From NCBI GenBank assembly GCA_028622995.1, contig JAJQJQ010000038.1, positions 620,001 to 684,000 of the forward strand: 64,000 nucleotides of DNA. The letters are read 5' to 3'. Position 1 is the first letter of the stretch, and each line of letters begins with the position of its first letter. This document shows, one piece after another, positions 1-12,160 of the stretch. Source of the stretch: Panagrolaimus kolymaensis. Taxonomy: Eukaryota; Nematoda; Chromadorea; Rhabditida; Panagrolaimidae. Position numbers and translations under genes: made by a program. Under the pieces are notes generated by a model. That model was not told the origin of the DNA. It saw nothing but the letters and a program-made list of their open reading frames with translations, and searched no databases.

Positions 1-50
1 AATAAATGACTAGTTTTAATAAAATAAATTTATATAAAAAGAAAAAAAAA

Positions 51-3000
51 TTAAGTTTTAAGAGCTGCACGAGCATGCATTCTTGAAATGGCTTTTTCAA
101 GTGAACTTGAAGATGGATCATCATCTGAATTATCTTCTCCACCATCTTCACCTGCATTTGTTCCATTGCTATTGGATGGAAAATCTTTGCTTGGAGATGC
201 CGAAGTTGAAGGCGCATTGGAATCGAATGAGTTTGTGGTGACTAAAGTTGGGGTTTGACTTTTGGATGGTTGAGAATCTTTTGAAGCTTTAATTATTTCC
301 AAGAAACCCTGAAAAATTAAAAAACTATAGTTTCGATTGGAAAATTTTTTATGAGAAAACTAACTTGAAGATATTCTTGTGTACTTGGATCTTTAGAGGC
401 ATGAATGGAAGCAGCTGTGGGAATTTCAATTCCATCTTTAGCCATTTTAGTTTCTTTTGCTTTTTGTCGAGTTCGATGATTATGGAACCAATTAGTAACA
501 GTTCTTGAAGAAAGCCCAAGACGTTGAGCTATTTGCTCAATTACGTTTGAAGATGGACGAGGTTCATATTGATAAATATAATATAAAGCTTCTTTTTGTT
601 TATCTGTGATTACTGTTCGTTGAAATCTCTGGAAACAAATTAATTTTATTTATTCAAATTTTTATTGACCTTAAGCAAGCTTACTGGTGTTCGTTTAGCT
701 GGAATAGGTGAATCATCATCGGGTGATGTTGACTTTCTTTTGATCGATGAAGAAGCTGACGAGTTATTATTATTATTATAACTCGATGTATCAGTAAATG
801 GCAAAGCTTTCTTTAATAATTGTCCAACTGTTACATTTTCCAATGCCGATAAATTGCTATTACTCAAATTATTCGTATCAATTCCACTTTTTCCCAAAAG
901 TTTCAAATGTGTTGCATTAAACTTGAGGGCTTCATATTCTGATCCTACTTCACTTTCAGGTTCAGTTTTAATGGATCCGGAATGATGATCCTTGCTTTTA
1001 ACACGTAATATTTGGATTTCAGGACTTTTTTCATGATCATCACTTATACTTCCTTGATCATCAAATGACGCATCAACATCTTCAGAAGGAAGAGGATGAA
1101 AACTTTGACATTCATCCAAAAATAATTTCATTCGAATAAATGGTTCTCGACCTTTGTGAGTAAGCATATTCCATCCTTTTGGGCGAGCAAGCAAATCCGA
1201 TACTGATCCTTGAGACAATCCCAAAACTTTTTCACCAAATTGTCTTTGACTTATTGAATGACAAATAAGAAAATCTTTTACCTAAAAAGCTTTACTTTAA
1301 TTTTCTTTTTTCTAAAATTGTTGCTAGACTTACTTGTTTAACCAAATTTTCTGTATTTAAATAATTATATTTATCAAATTGTTCTTGTACAATTGGAATG
1401 GGTTCTGATTTGCATTGATTCATAAATGTTGTGCCTGGTGATGGAGAACGTTGTGGTTGCTGTTGTTTGACCGAATCTTCCATTGATGGAGATAGTTGTT
1501 GCAGAATTAATTTATGTCCATTACTTCGTGGAGTTGGAGATATTGATTCAGCTGTCATAGCTCTTTCTATACTGGATTCTTGTTCTCTTAATTTAGCTTT
1601 TTCCGCCTCAAAAATATCTATTATTTTTTCTTTTGGAATATCATCATGTCTCCATCGGCTATTGGTTCTTCCAGAAGATGTAGTCGTTGCGGGTAGAGCA
1701 GAAGAAGATGATGATGCTGAAGCTGGTGGTGGTGGAGGAGATGAGATAGCTTCTTTAACAACTTGAGTAATTAATTGTGGAGTTGTACTGGTTATTTCAA
1801 CTGTGGCTGTTGCAGTAACAGGAATAGAAGATGGAGTAGTAACTTGACTTGGAATTTTAAATGGTTTAATTGGCGGTTTCTAAAAAGTAAAATTAATTTG
1901 CATAATTTTCATGAATTTTTAATTTTTCTTACATAAATTGGTTTTTGATAATCTTCTATAGGCAAATCAGGAACAGATGAAATTGGAGCTAAAGGTGAAA
2001 GAGGTTCACCAAAAGTTTCAATCAAACTTTCAGGGGCTGGATGTTCCACTTTATCACATGGCATTGATACCCTTCTCGGGGATAAACTGCATAAAAGTTC
2101 AATAGCTTTATCATCACAAATCCAACCAAATAAACGTCGAAATGCTTCTCGACCTTTATCAGTATGTTTATGCCATTCTCGAGGTTTAGAAAGTAATTCA
2201 CTCAAAGACCCTTGAGATTTAACCACTCGATTCATAACATGTTTAGCAAATAATCTTTGGCCAATATTATATGCAGTCATTAATCGTTTAGCTTGTTTAG
2301 CAACTTCACCAGTTTTTAATGCTCGATTACCCAAGCGATAAATATTTTTTTGCACTCTTTCTTGTAATTGTCTAACTATTTCATTATCTTCCGCTGAAAT
2401 TGGCGGTGGCGTTGATGTTGAAGATGAAGTTAATGTTCGATGATGAGAATTATGCTGATGTTGTAATTGTTTGATAGGGGATGAAGAAGAAGAAGAAGAA
2501 GTTATTGTTGAGGAAGCATTTCCACCACCCGCTTTGTTACTATTTCCAACATTGGATTTTGAATTAATTTTAGGTTTATTAATAATAATTGGAGTAAGTG
2601 GTTCATTTGCTTGATTAACCTTAAAGGGCAAATAAATTTTTTTAAGGTCAAAAAGCATTTTTATAAAAACTTACAAAAAGCATTGATAATAAACTATTGG
2701 GATTAATTGGAGATTCTGGAGGTGTAATATCTTTGGTTTCTAATGGTTTTGGCTATAAAAAAATAAAAAATGGTTAAAATCAGCAAAAGTTGAGAAAAAG
2801 CAGAAACATACTGTATCATTAAATGACCAATTATTATTGTTATTGTGATTTTTGCTATTGGATGCTGATTTCATTTGTATGTGGGGCTTTGAAAATTCTG
2901 ATGGTTGTTGATTGACCACAACTTCAATTTTGGATGGTCTTGTTGTTGTATTAGTGTTGGCGTTCATTGGCTTATCATCAAGTCCAAGTAAAGAAAGGGT

Positions 3001-4179
3001 TGAATTTGGTAAAAGCAAATTCGATGTATGGCTTTGCACAAATGAATTCAATGCAGCGCAAACATCTTCGGTTTGTAAAGTTTTGGAAAGGAAAAATTCA
3101 TCGGTATTCTTTTTATTCGACGATGACGAAGATGATTTTTTTGTTTCAGTAACTGTAGCTTTAATTTTTGGCAGAGATCGCTGCTTCAAACTTTCTTTAA
3201 GGCCATTCACTTCAGATTTAAGCTGATCGATCACTTCCGCATATCTCTCAATTTCTTGTACCAATTCTCCATTTTCATTTTTTATTCCTGCATTTTCTTG
3301 CTTTAATTCTTCATTTAATTCTTGAACAAAATTAAAATCATGCTTTAATTTACGAATTTCTTCTCTCAATGAACGAATCTAAAAGGAAGAAAGGAAAAAT
3401 GTAATAAAAGCTTTAATTTGATGTTTTGATTGGAGCATGCAATGTAAAAGACCGGAAAGACGAACATTTACATTTTTTTTTGAAATGAAAGAAACACTTT
3501 TTTCTTTCGTTGCATTCAATCGCTTTGCTTTGGGTTGTTTCTTTGCTTGCTTATTGGCTCATTTGCAATCGAAAAAAGCAAGCGCTCGCTTGTTTTATTT
3601 ATTTCACAGTATCGATACTTGAAATGCCGACTTCGAAATAAAATTAAAAAAAGGAGGAAGAAGGCCTACTTACTATTCCTCGCATCTGCTCAAGATCTTC
3701 TTCATCAAACTGTAAAGACGAGGGAGAATTTGAACGACTTTTAAAGCAAATCGTTTCCGGTTGATGCTGCTGCTCTAGCGACGAAGGTTTGATTTCCTGC
3801 AATTAATTGATCATTCAAAAGAAAAAAAGAAAAATAAATTAAAGTTTAACCCCTATTTTTTATTTTTTCTATTAATATAAATAATAATAAAAGGTAAGAA
3901 AAAGAAAACGCGAATGTTGCCATAACGACGACGACAAACGACTATTTTATATTTATTTTTTAAAGCAAATCAAGACTCCATTTTTTCCTTTAATAGAAGC
4001 AGAGTCCAGCGTTTATGCTTCAAGAGCTGATTGCTTATTTACTCTTTGTTGGCTCGTGACTACTACTTGGGAAAAAAGGAATTAATGAATGATGGAAATC
4101 TTTAATCATTTTTAAAAATAAAAAAATCGATACTTACTCTTGTTAATCCGTTTGGCAATATCACAGTTTCAGTAAACAT
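51..4179 (-). CDS. CUX: CUX/Cut-class homeodomain transcription factor (9 exons)
   Basis: This encodes a sequence-specific nuclear DNA-binding protein of about 1053 residues. Exons, 5' to 3': 4179-4138, 3796-3674, 3378-2812, 2752-2675, 2619-1933, 1879-1334, 1281-685, 628-365, 308-51. Every exon length is a multiple of three, so all eight introns are phase 0. Residues about 56-121 form a coiled coil rich in E, K and L. A CUT repeat lies near 350-437 (key stretch [20 protein letters not shown]). A second lies near 670-737 ([17 protein letters not shown]). The homeodomain at about 877-938 ends in [11 protein letters not shown], with W48, F49, N51 and R53 intact and histidine at position 50, a mark of CUX proteins. 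S/N/P-rich linkers separate the domains. Fly Cut has three CUT repeats and I find two. The start is the first in-frame ATG. The class is secure; orthology to nematode ceh-44 is inferred. Confidence 0.93.
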
Positions 4180-7100
4180 CACAAAAGAATCTTAATTAAA
4201 AATAAATTGACAAGATGTGTTTTAGGAAAACATGTGAAAGCACAAAAGAATTCTAAAAAATAAAAGATATTTAAAAAATGAGGCGTTACTGTAATCGCGC
4301 AAAATATTGATCAACAAAAAAGATTATTCAAAAAATATAAACGCGAAAAAATAAAAGACAACGATATTCTTCGATTTCATAAAATAAATTGCCTCAATCA
4401 TTTGACAATGGCTGTGTTATAAAACTCTATCGCTTTTTTTGTTCAAAAAATTGTGAACAAATTGCAATCATCAGAAAAATAAATAAGACTAAAAATGAAA
4501 AAGAAAAACGAGATCAACCATGGTTAAAAGCCAGCCAGTCAACAGCATCCATGGCTTAGTATATTTTTTTGCTTCCTTTTTCAGTCTTCGAATGTTCCCT
4601 CTTATTTCTGAATATTATAAAAAAAAAGTGGCAGATGGCTGTGACAGTGTCATGAGGACGCGGAGACTCCTCTTTTTTTCTTCTTTCTTGTTGTGTTCAA
4701 GAAAGAAACAACAATCATCCGTGATCATGGCTGACGGCCGGCTGGTTGGCTGCTGCCCTCTTGTTGTGCCCCGGATGCGGCAAAAATACAAAAATAAGCA
4801 TCGATTGCGGTAGCAGCCGGCTGCACTATTTCAAAGAAAAAAGTAATATCAAACAGTAATAAGAAAACGAAGAAGATGAAAACATGCCAGATTTTTTAAA
4901 GAAAGAAAAAAGATCAAAAAAAGTAATCAAGAATCAATGAAAAAAATATATAATAGATGCATTTATAAATGATTGATTTTAAAGCTCCAAAAGAAAAGAA
5001 ATGTTAACAAAAAAGGAGGGAAAAATTTCAAAATGGCAAAAGTATTGAAAATCATCATGAGAAGACGGGAAAAAAAGTAACAACGACACCAAAAATGAAG
5101 CAATTTGAGTCTTCAAAAAAATCTTCTTCTTCTCGTTTTTTCTTTAACGCTCATTTGCCTCTCACGTATATTTTTGCTTTGTGCTCAAATGAACGTGAAC
5201 TGAAGAAAAAAAAGTGTGAACGAGAATGAAGTCTCCTCCATCGTAGCGCAATGCCATAAAAAAAATTGAAGCCGTGAAACAAGAATGGAAAGGCAAAAAA
5301 AGGAGCGATGCCGTCGTCAGCAACACGCTCATTCAACTAACTGACTGACTACTGACTGATTGCTAGCGGGCACGTCGCCGTCGTCAACGAAATAGAATGA
5401 ACCAAACTGAAAAAAGGAAAAAATAGAAAAAATTGACTTGAAGGCAAATCGAGTGACGGGCTCCGCCTGCGCTCCATTTTTTTTTAAAGCTGCTTCCAAA
5501 CGCCTGCGTCTAGTTTCTCGTTTGTCAGGGTGGCGCGAGAGTAGAAGAACAAGAAAAAAAAATCGACTATGCCGTTTTTGGTTCTTTTCTTGTTGTTCTT
5601 CTTTAGCTTCCATGAGCATGGAGAACAAGAACAACTCATGCCGAATTTGTTTTAAGCTTTACTTTTGTTATTAAAATCGGCCACCGTTGCTGCTGCTAGC
5701 TGCTTCCATGGCCACTTTCGGTTAAAGAAAAATCGATGCATTCTGATCGATAAGAGAATGGAGGCGCTGCCGTCGTCAACGAGCTTTATGCCTTCATTGC
5801 ATATTCAACATCCATCATGAACGGCAAAGAAAAAAATTGAAGCAATCCTAAAAATATAAAAACGAGCAGCATTTTAGTCAGTTTTAAAAGCCTTTAGGGC
5901 ATTTTGCTTGATGTTGTTCATGTGCGCGAGTATTTGGCTTGCTAACTTGCGTGTGTCGTTAGTTATACGATGCCCATTTAAAGCATAAAACAAAAAACAC
6001 ACTTATTCAGTTGGAGAGCACCAGAATGTCAGACAGAAGCCACTGAGCTAGTTGAATGTCAGTCGGTCAGAGGAGAGTGCTAACGGCAACAACGCCGAAA
6101 GCTTATAAACCAAAAATGGCAAAAAAATGAAAGAAAGAAAAGAAGAAAATGGAGAAAACGTAAACGCGCGAGGCATGCTTCTTCTGCCTCTGGCAGTATT
6201 GAAAGCGAGCAAGCAATTTTGAATTGAGTTGATGGCAAAGTGACTGAACAGAATAAAGAATAACGACGACGCTGATGTGAGTGAACGAACGAATGAGAGC
6301 TAACGACTGAAGGCAAATGCCGAGAATTGATGCTTTACTACTTTAAGCTCTTCGGCGATATACATATATGTAGATTGAAAGGGGTTATTCTCTTGTTCAG
6401 TCAGATGAATAGATTGCCAAAAGGGGAAAATAGAAAAAAAAGAAAAGAGGCAAAATGGGATGGATATTCATTCAATGCGCTTTTATTTTAGTATTTTAGT
6501 ATGGATAAAAGCAAGCAGCTTCAGGCGCCATCATTTTATTTTTCGGAAAGCAATTAAGCGTGAAGGATACGATGATTAAATTCTTCAAAATATTGATCCC
6601 AAAATTTTTGAAATGCAAAATGAATGATGGAATAAAGACAAGATTCAAAGGAATTAATAAATCCATCAGTTAATAAATAGTGATTGCTACATTGTTAAAA
6701 ATAAAAATATTTGATAGCTTACAAAATTTGTAATTTTTATATTCCTTAAAATTTAAACACTTTATAAAAATAAAAAAGAGGCATTAAGAATTTCCTAAAA
6801 TGGAAAAAGTGAAAGAAAAATCATGAAAATCTTTTTCTTTGATTTCAAAATTTCAGAAGAAAAAAGAAAACTTTCGAAAAACATAAATGATGATGCTTTT
6901 TAAAAAATGTGTAAACCATGGATTTAAAATAAAATAAAATTGTTAATTAAAAAAGTCTAAAATTTATTTTCACCATCGGGGTTGCTAAGATCACATTTTT
7001 AATTGATCAGCTAATAATTAATTATTTATTTATAAAAATTTATTATAATTTTGCATTCTGTATCTATCTTCTTTTTTACGGTCATTTTCAAGAAACCAAG

Positions 7101-8801
7101 AATTTTTTTTGTTGATTTTCCTTTAATTTTAATTTTAATCATGATAATATTATTGATTAATTACCAGATGTTGTCGTCGGCAACAGCAGCAGTAATGAAT
7201 TTACTTTTATTCTCCATCACCAAACAAGGACACAAAAAAAAGAAAAAAGAAAATGAACTCAACCGTCGCCGATCCATCCATGATCGAAGAAGAAACAGAA
7301 AACCATCTGCCCTTTTTTAGAGGAGAATCACATAAGTGGCTCACTCTTTATTTCTTTCAATCGAAGACAAAAACACAAAAAAATGGCAATCATAAAAATA
7401 AGAAAGTCAAAAAGCCAAAAAAGAAGAGGGAAGATCAATTTTTTATGTTATTAAAAAAAATACAGTATTCATTTTAATTTGTGGGAAAAAAATCTTGAAA
7501 AAAATTCTTTTAACAAAAATTTGCATAGAATTTTTTTTTCTTTTTTCTATCACATTTTTTTTCATTAAAAATCTTTTTTTTATATCAAAAGATTTCATCG
7601 AAGTAAAGAAAAAAAGCCCATAAAATAAAAGGATTTCATGATGCTGAAATGTTGGCTAGCGTGGCTTGATATGTATGTGATTCTGTGTTTGATGCTTTCA
7701 TTCGAAGTAGCAACAGTAGCACACATTTATCTCTTCTTTCTCATTCCTTCTTTTATTTTTTTTCCATTTTTATTTTTGTTTTGTTCAAAGGCAAATAAAT
7801 ATATACGAATCGGAAATGTTATTGACATCGAATGAACAAACGAAGAAAGCTGAAGCTGAGCGGCAGCGACGGCAGCCGTAGTCGCAGCATTGACTGAATT
7901 TGAAGCTTATTTATTTCAAAAAAAAAAATTCAGTTATTCTCGGGCAAACTGATGCATTTTTTCATTTCTTTCCTTCTTTGGCAAAAACGATGCTTTTGCT
8001 TCTTTTCTTCCTTTTTTTTCTAAAAAAGAAATGAGTGAGTCTGGATGAATGGATTCAAAAATCGATCAGAAAAACAAACCAAAGCAATTCGAGATTTTTT
8101 ATTCTTTATTTTATTTTTGAAAAAGGATTTTGCTTTTATTCTTCTCCATTTTTTTTTTCTTCCTCTTTGAACAGAAGCAAACATTATTTGCCAAAAAAGG
8201 AAAGAGAGGGAAATCGAAATTGAAGTTGGATAAGACAGATTTGTCAAAAAAAAGGCAAAGAAGGAAAGGAAAATGAGTCTTTGCATGCAATCCTGATGGC
8301 GATTTTCCCAAAAGCAAAGCAAAATAAAACTAAAAAAAGCAAAGCTAATGTTGAAAGAAAAAAGGAAAAAAGAAGGATTACTGAACGAACGAAGAAAATA
8401 ATTTTGTTTAAAATTGAAATATTCTAAGACTTCTTTAGAAAATGTGATGGAATAAAAAATAAATCATTTTTTTAAAAATGTGATTTTAGTTGGGCAACAG
8501 AAATCAAAGACAAAAAAAAAGTTGTTTGAATATAAAAAATTAAAAGTTTATTAATGACATCAATGCTACAGTAGTGATAAGCCTTTTTTGAAATCAAGGT
8601 TTGATTGGGATAAAATAGTCAAAAATCATTGTTTCTCTAACTTCAATCATATTTTACATTTATTCACTTTATTTTATTTTATGCACACACATCAATCATA
8701 TTTTAGTAATAATGAAAAAAAATCCCAAATAAGGCATTTCTAATTTTTCGCAATAAAAGGAGAAATACATACTGTAAACTATAAACAAAAAATTATCCTA
8801 A
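4180..8801. other. Gene-free spacer, CUX 5' side to NDUFA8 3' side
   Basis: I see no supportable gene in this 4.6 kb. Open frames here are short and made of lysine or phenylalanine runs from A/T tracts. Between about 4500 and 6350 the sequence is less AT-rich, with scattered TCG/GAC triplet runs and GACTGACT repeats. This is compatible with upstream regulatory or 5' UTR sequence of the CUX gene, but nothing shows it directly. Confidence 0.5.
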
Positions 8802-9461
8802 TTAATTTTCAAAAAAGCTGAGCCGCCAATCATTGAATCGACGATAATCTTTACGCAAACGAACATCTTCGGGTAAACTATGTAAAAGTTCAGCGGCTTC
8901 CTTTTTGTAATCACGGAAAGGAGGATTAATAGCTTTTGGATGAACAGATTCATGAACATGAAGTTTACTGAAATAGCCTCTTGGTGGCCGTTCAATTTTA
9001 AGATTTTCTTCAACACATCTATCTAATACATGTTGTTGGGGGCGGCATCTAAAAATTAATGATGTCAACATACTAAGATTTGATTAACACTAACTTGGCA
9101 GTATAAACCTTGGAACTGCTTTTATCGATGCAATCAGCATAAACGCCAGTTTCATTATGACATGTTCTTTTAAGAGCTTGCAAAAATTTAACTCCACATG
9201 CAGTAACTTCTCGACCTTCTTTAATAGTTTTACGTGGATCTTCAAATTCAATTCGGCGAAGGGTAAATTCCTGCAAAAAATAAAAAATAATGGGTTAATT
9301 AGCTTTAAAAAAAGGAGATAAAAAATTGCCTTGATTTCATGTTCACATGTACGAGCCATATATGGTGCTACAGCTTTAAACCATGGAGTTGAAAGTGTAA
9401 TATCTTGAGGAACTGTAAGTTCCTCATCCGATGGAATATGGGTGTCATTTGTTACAGGCAT
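8802..9461 (-). CDS. NDUFA8: NADH dehydrogenase 1 alpha subcomplex subunit 8 (complex I)
   Basis: This is an accessory subunit of mitochondrial complex I, expected on the intermembrane-space side with CHCH (CX9C) motifs. Exons 9461-9330, 9270-9095 and 9048-8802 give 184 residues; human NDUFA8 has 172. Recognisable blocks are PSDEELTVP at the N-terminus, then EFTLRRIEFEDPRK, then CRPQQHVLDRCVEE, then RPPRGYFSKLHVHES. The C-terminal CHCH domain is complete (C81-X9-C91 and C104-X9-C114). In the N-terminal CHCH domain the outer cysteines C39 and C69 remain, but the inner pair is replaced by R49 and T59. Intron 1 starts with GC after an AAG, a GC-AG intron. A pyrimidine-rich TAG lies 5 bases before the ATG. 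The gene is divergent from TMEM55, with about 780 bp between the starts. Confidence 0.92.
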
Positions 9462-10244
9462 ATTGACTAAAAAGAAAAAGGGCTGGATTAAAAAGAAATA
9501 TATACTATCAAATGCGAGGGAAGTGTTAATTTATGAAGAAGAAGAAAATTAGATTAAATTAACAAGGATCAAGACCGAAAGATTTGATTGATTCAATAAA
9601 TATTTTTTTGGAATTTGTTCCACCATCAAAAAAAATAAAGCAAACAAATGCACAAACATTTTTCGTTGCAAGATTCAAGCGTAAGGTTGAGAGAGCAAAT
9701 GCGATTGCACGCACGCGCATTCATCGTTCAAAAATTGAAACAAACAATGTTTTCACTGTTTTCTTTCTTCCTTGGCACTTTTCATTTGATTTTTTGTTTG
9801 CATTTTTTCATCAACCATGTAAACCTACCACGTTTAGCAATCAAAAATATGCTTGTCCCTTTTAAACATCAAAATCACTTTCGTTGACCTTGTTTATTTG
9901 AGAACGTTCTGCTGATTGTGCTAATTTTTAATCATTGTTTCATTTCCCTGTTTTGTTTGATTTCGTGCTTATTTAGCCTTGCCTGTATCACTTGTTTTCT
10001 CTATTTCCATAGTCATTTCTTAGTTTAGCTTCGATTTTACCGTTTGAATTTTAGCTGTTTGGTTTTTTTTCATTCGTGTTTTGTGTGTTTTGAGTGAATT
10101 TGGTCTAATCACGCGCTCTGAGTCATTTTTTGCATTTGTTTATTCGACCGTGAAAACAACATATATTCTTTTGTTTATTAAATCATTATTGCAATCACTA
10201 ACTTTCATTTATTTTAGGAATCGACCACGAACTAACTAACATTC
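9462..10244. other. Divergent intergenic region, NDUFA8 / TMEM55
   Basis: This 783-bp region separates two divergent starts and probably carries both promoters. A pyrimidine-rich TTTTAG ends at about 10217, 28 bases before the TMEM55 ATG, and could be a trans-splice or 5' UTR acceptor. I see no coding sequence. Confidence 0.5.
9467..9468 (-). promoter_or_regulatory. Candidate trans-splice acceptor of NDUFA8
   Basis: On the minus strand a pyrimidine-rich run ends in TTTTTAG only five bases before the NDUFA8 ATG. An AG acceptor this close to a start codon is typical of spliced-leader addition in nematodes. A 5' UTR cis intron is the alternative. Confidence 0.45.
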
Positions 10245-11140
10245 ATGGCTGCCGCTGATGAAGGTCAACCTCTTTTATCTGGAAGTCTAACTGAAGGTGG
10301 ACATGGATCGTTTGGTGATAATAGTCATATGGAACCAATTGCAGTCAATCCTGAACAAGTGGCAAGTGTTACTGAAGCAACTCAAGAAAATGGTTGGTTA
10401 TCTTGTTAAACTACTTTATTTTGTACTATTGTAACCTTTTCAGGACCATCTGTTACTTGCCGAGTATGTGAACATGAAATCACACTTGATGGTCGAATGA
10501 TGAATCATGTCGTGCGATGTGGAAGATGTAATGAAGCAACACCAATTCGAGCTGCTCCACCTGGAAAGAAATATGTTCGATGTCCATGCCATTGTCTACT
10601 AATTTGCAAAGCTTCTTCCAGTCGTATTGCTTGTCCAAGAGATAATTGTCGTCGTGTTATTACTTTGGGACCAAGTGGACCTGTTGGAACTGCTATCAGA
10701 GCACCTGCTGGAACTTGTCGTGTTCAATGTTGTGAATGTCAAGAAATTTTTATGTTTAATACATTAAACAATACATCTGCCAATTGTCCTCATTGCCGAA
10801 CTGTGTATGTTTTCATTTATTTCTCTTCAAATATTCATTCGCATTAAAAGATTCGTTTCAGCTCTTCCGTTGGAACTCGGTACAAACGAGCACGTGCGTC
10901 GATTTTCTTCTTCTTTCTAATTGTGGCTGCAGGTTTTGGTTTCGGATTATCGGTAAGCCATTCATCTAATCTTTATACTTCTTACTTTCTTTGTTTTAGG
11001 TATCTCTTGCTCATGGTGCTATTGGAGGATGGTTTGCTGTATTATTAACAATTGCCGCTTACATTGCTGCAGCAATAATGTTATACAAATGCGTCTACTT
11101 CTTACGAATGAAAGTTAGTCAAGTTCTTGGACCTGTTTAA
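10245..11140 (+). CDS. TMEM55: TMEM55-type phosphatidylinositol-4,5-bisphosphate 4-phosphatase
   Basis: The family removes the 4-phosphate from PI(4,5)P2 on late endosome and lysosome membranes. Exons 10245-10392, 10444-10804, 10862-10952 and 11000-11140 give 246 residues. A low-complexity N-terminus is followed by a cysteine-rich region from about residue 55 (VTCRVC, then RCGRCNEATP, then GKKYVRCPCHCLLICK). The catalytic CX5R motif is C113-PRDNC-R119. Two more CXXC pairs follow, then two C-terminal membrane helices with a cytosolic tail (CVYFLRM). Length and layout match animal TMEM55A/B. TXNDC17 follows on the same strand, 227 bp after the stop. Confidence 0.95.
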
Positions 11141-11240
11141 CAACCTCATGTTTCTTGTTATATTTACGGTTTTTCGTTTTTATTTGTTTCATTGTATTAT
11201 ATGTATTACTTTTTCATCTTTACCTTATTTTTAGTAGAAA

Positions 11241-11246
11241 AATAAA
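11241..11246 (+). terminator. Poly(A) signal of TMEM55
   Basis: AATAAA lies about 100 bases after the TMEM55 stop codon and upstream of the TXNDC17 start. Confidence 0.5.
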
Positions 11247-11367
11247 TTTAACAATATAATTTCTTAAATCTCTTTTATTCATCATCACACTTGGTTCTTA
11301 CCAAACATACTTATTTGGATCTTGCAAAAGAAGTAAAAGCATATGTAAACTAATAAAAGTCTTAAAA

Positions 11368-11816
11368 ATGGTTGAAAAAATTAACGTTAGCGGTTACATT
11401 GAATTTGGTCAAACTATCAGTGAATGCCTTAAAGATGGAAAACAAGTTTTCGTTTACTTTATTGGTGATCGGGTTGATGGTCATTCATGGTGTCCAGATT
11501 GTGTAAAATCAGATAGTTATATGGAGGATGTTTTGAAGCAAACAGACGCTACCATTCACCTCAATAAACCTCGAGTTTTTATTACTTGTTCAGTTGGAGA
11601 TCGAGACACGTTAGTTTGAGGGAGTTTCATTTAGAGTTATAAAAACAACCAATCTTTTGTAGATGGAAGAATCCTATCAACCCTTTCAGAAAGGAACTTA
11701 ACTTAAAATCTATTCCATCATTTATGGAATACGGTGGCAAGGTTCTTGATGAAGATTTGTTAACTCCTGAATCTGCCCTTCAAACTCTTTCCGATGTCAA
11801 TGGAGGAACTGTTTAA
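11368..11816 (+). CDS. TXNDC17: Thioredoxin domain-containing protein 17 (TRP14)
   Basis: This is a small cytosolic thioredoxin-fold disulfide reductase. Exons 11368-11609 and 11663-11816 give 131 residues; human TXNDC17 has 123. The redox centre is the family signature WCPDC at residues 41-45, with C42 and C45. Downstream GDRDTWKNPINPFRKELNL and SIPSFMEYGGK match the family's WKDPNNPFR and the cis-proline region (IPS). The intron is 53 bp with a TAG acceptor and splits a threonine codon. It lies close behind TMEM55 on the same strand, so an operon is possible, though I see no clear SL2-type acceptor before the ATG. Confidence 0.95.
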
Positions 11817-12160
11817 ATTAAGACTACTATAGTTACAAATTTTGCCAGCCATATTCTTGTCAAATAAAAATTTTACTAATTACAAGTTTGTGTTAGCAAA
11901 GAGATGCTTTAAGGTTTTAACAAACAAGATCCGCTGTTAGATTGAACAAAAACATGTCATGAAATTATGATAAAAACATAATGGTAAAGACTTATTAAAC
12001 TTAGTATAAACAAACAGTAAAACTTTATTTTCAAACAAAAAAGTTAACCACAAAAGGTTCAAAGCAACAACAAAAAAATGATAAATTGACAAAAAAAGTA
12101 CACTTAAATCAACGACAGAAACAAAAGAAAAGTAAACACAGCCATTAGACTTTATGATTG
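11817..12160. other. Convergent 3' ends, TXNDC17 / TPR gene 1
   Basis: This 344-bp spacer holds the 3' UTRs of two convergent genes. The minus-strand AATAAA of the TPR gene reads as TTTATT at 12024-12029. Much of the TPR 3' UTR, including AAATGATAAATTGACAAAAA, recurs after the second TPR gene. Confidence 0.55.
11863..11868 (+). terminator. Poly(A) signal of TXNDC17
   Basis: AATAAA lies 47 bases after the TXNDC17 stop codon. Confidence 0.55.

Noticed and set aside
1431..1766. A 111-codon plus-strand open frame opposite the CUX gene.
   Set aside because: It is the antisense shadow of a CUX exon whose frame is supported by conserved domains and splice phases.
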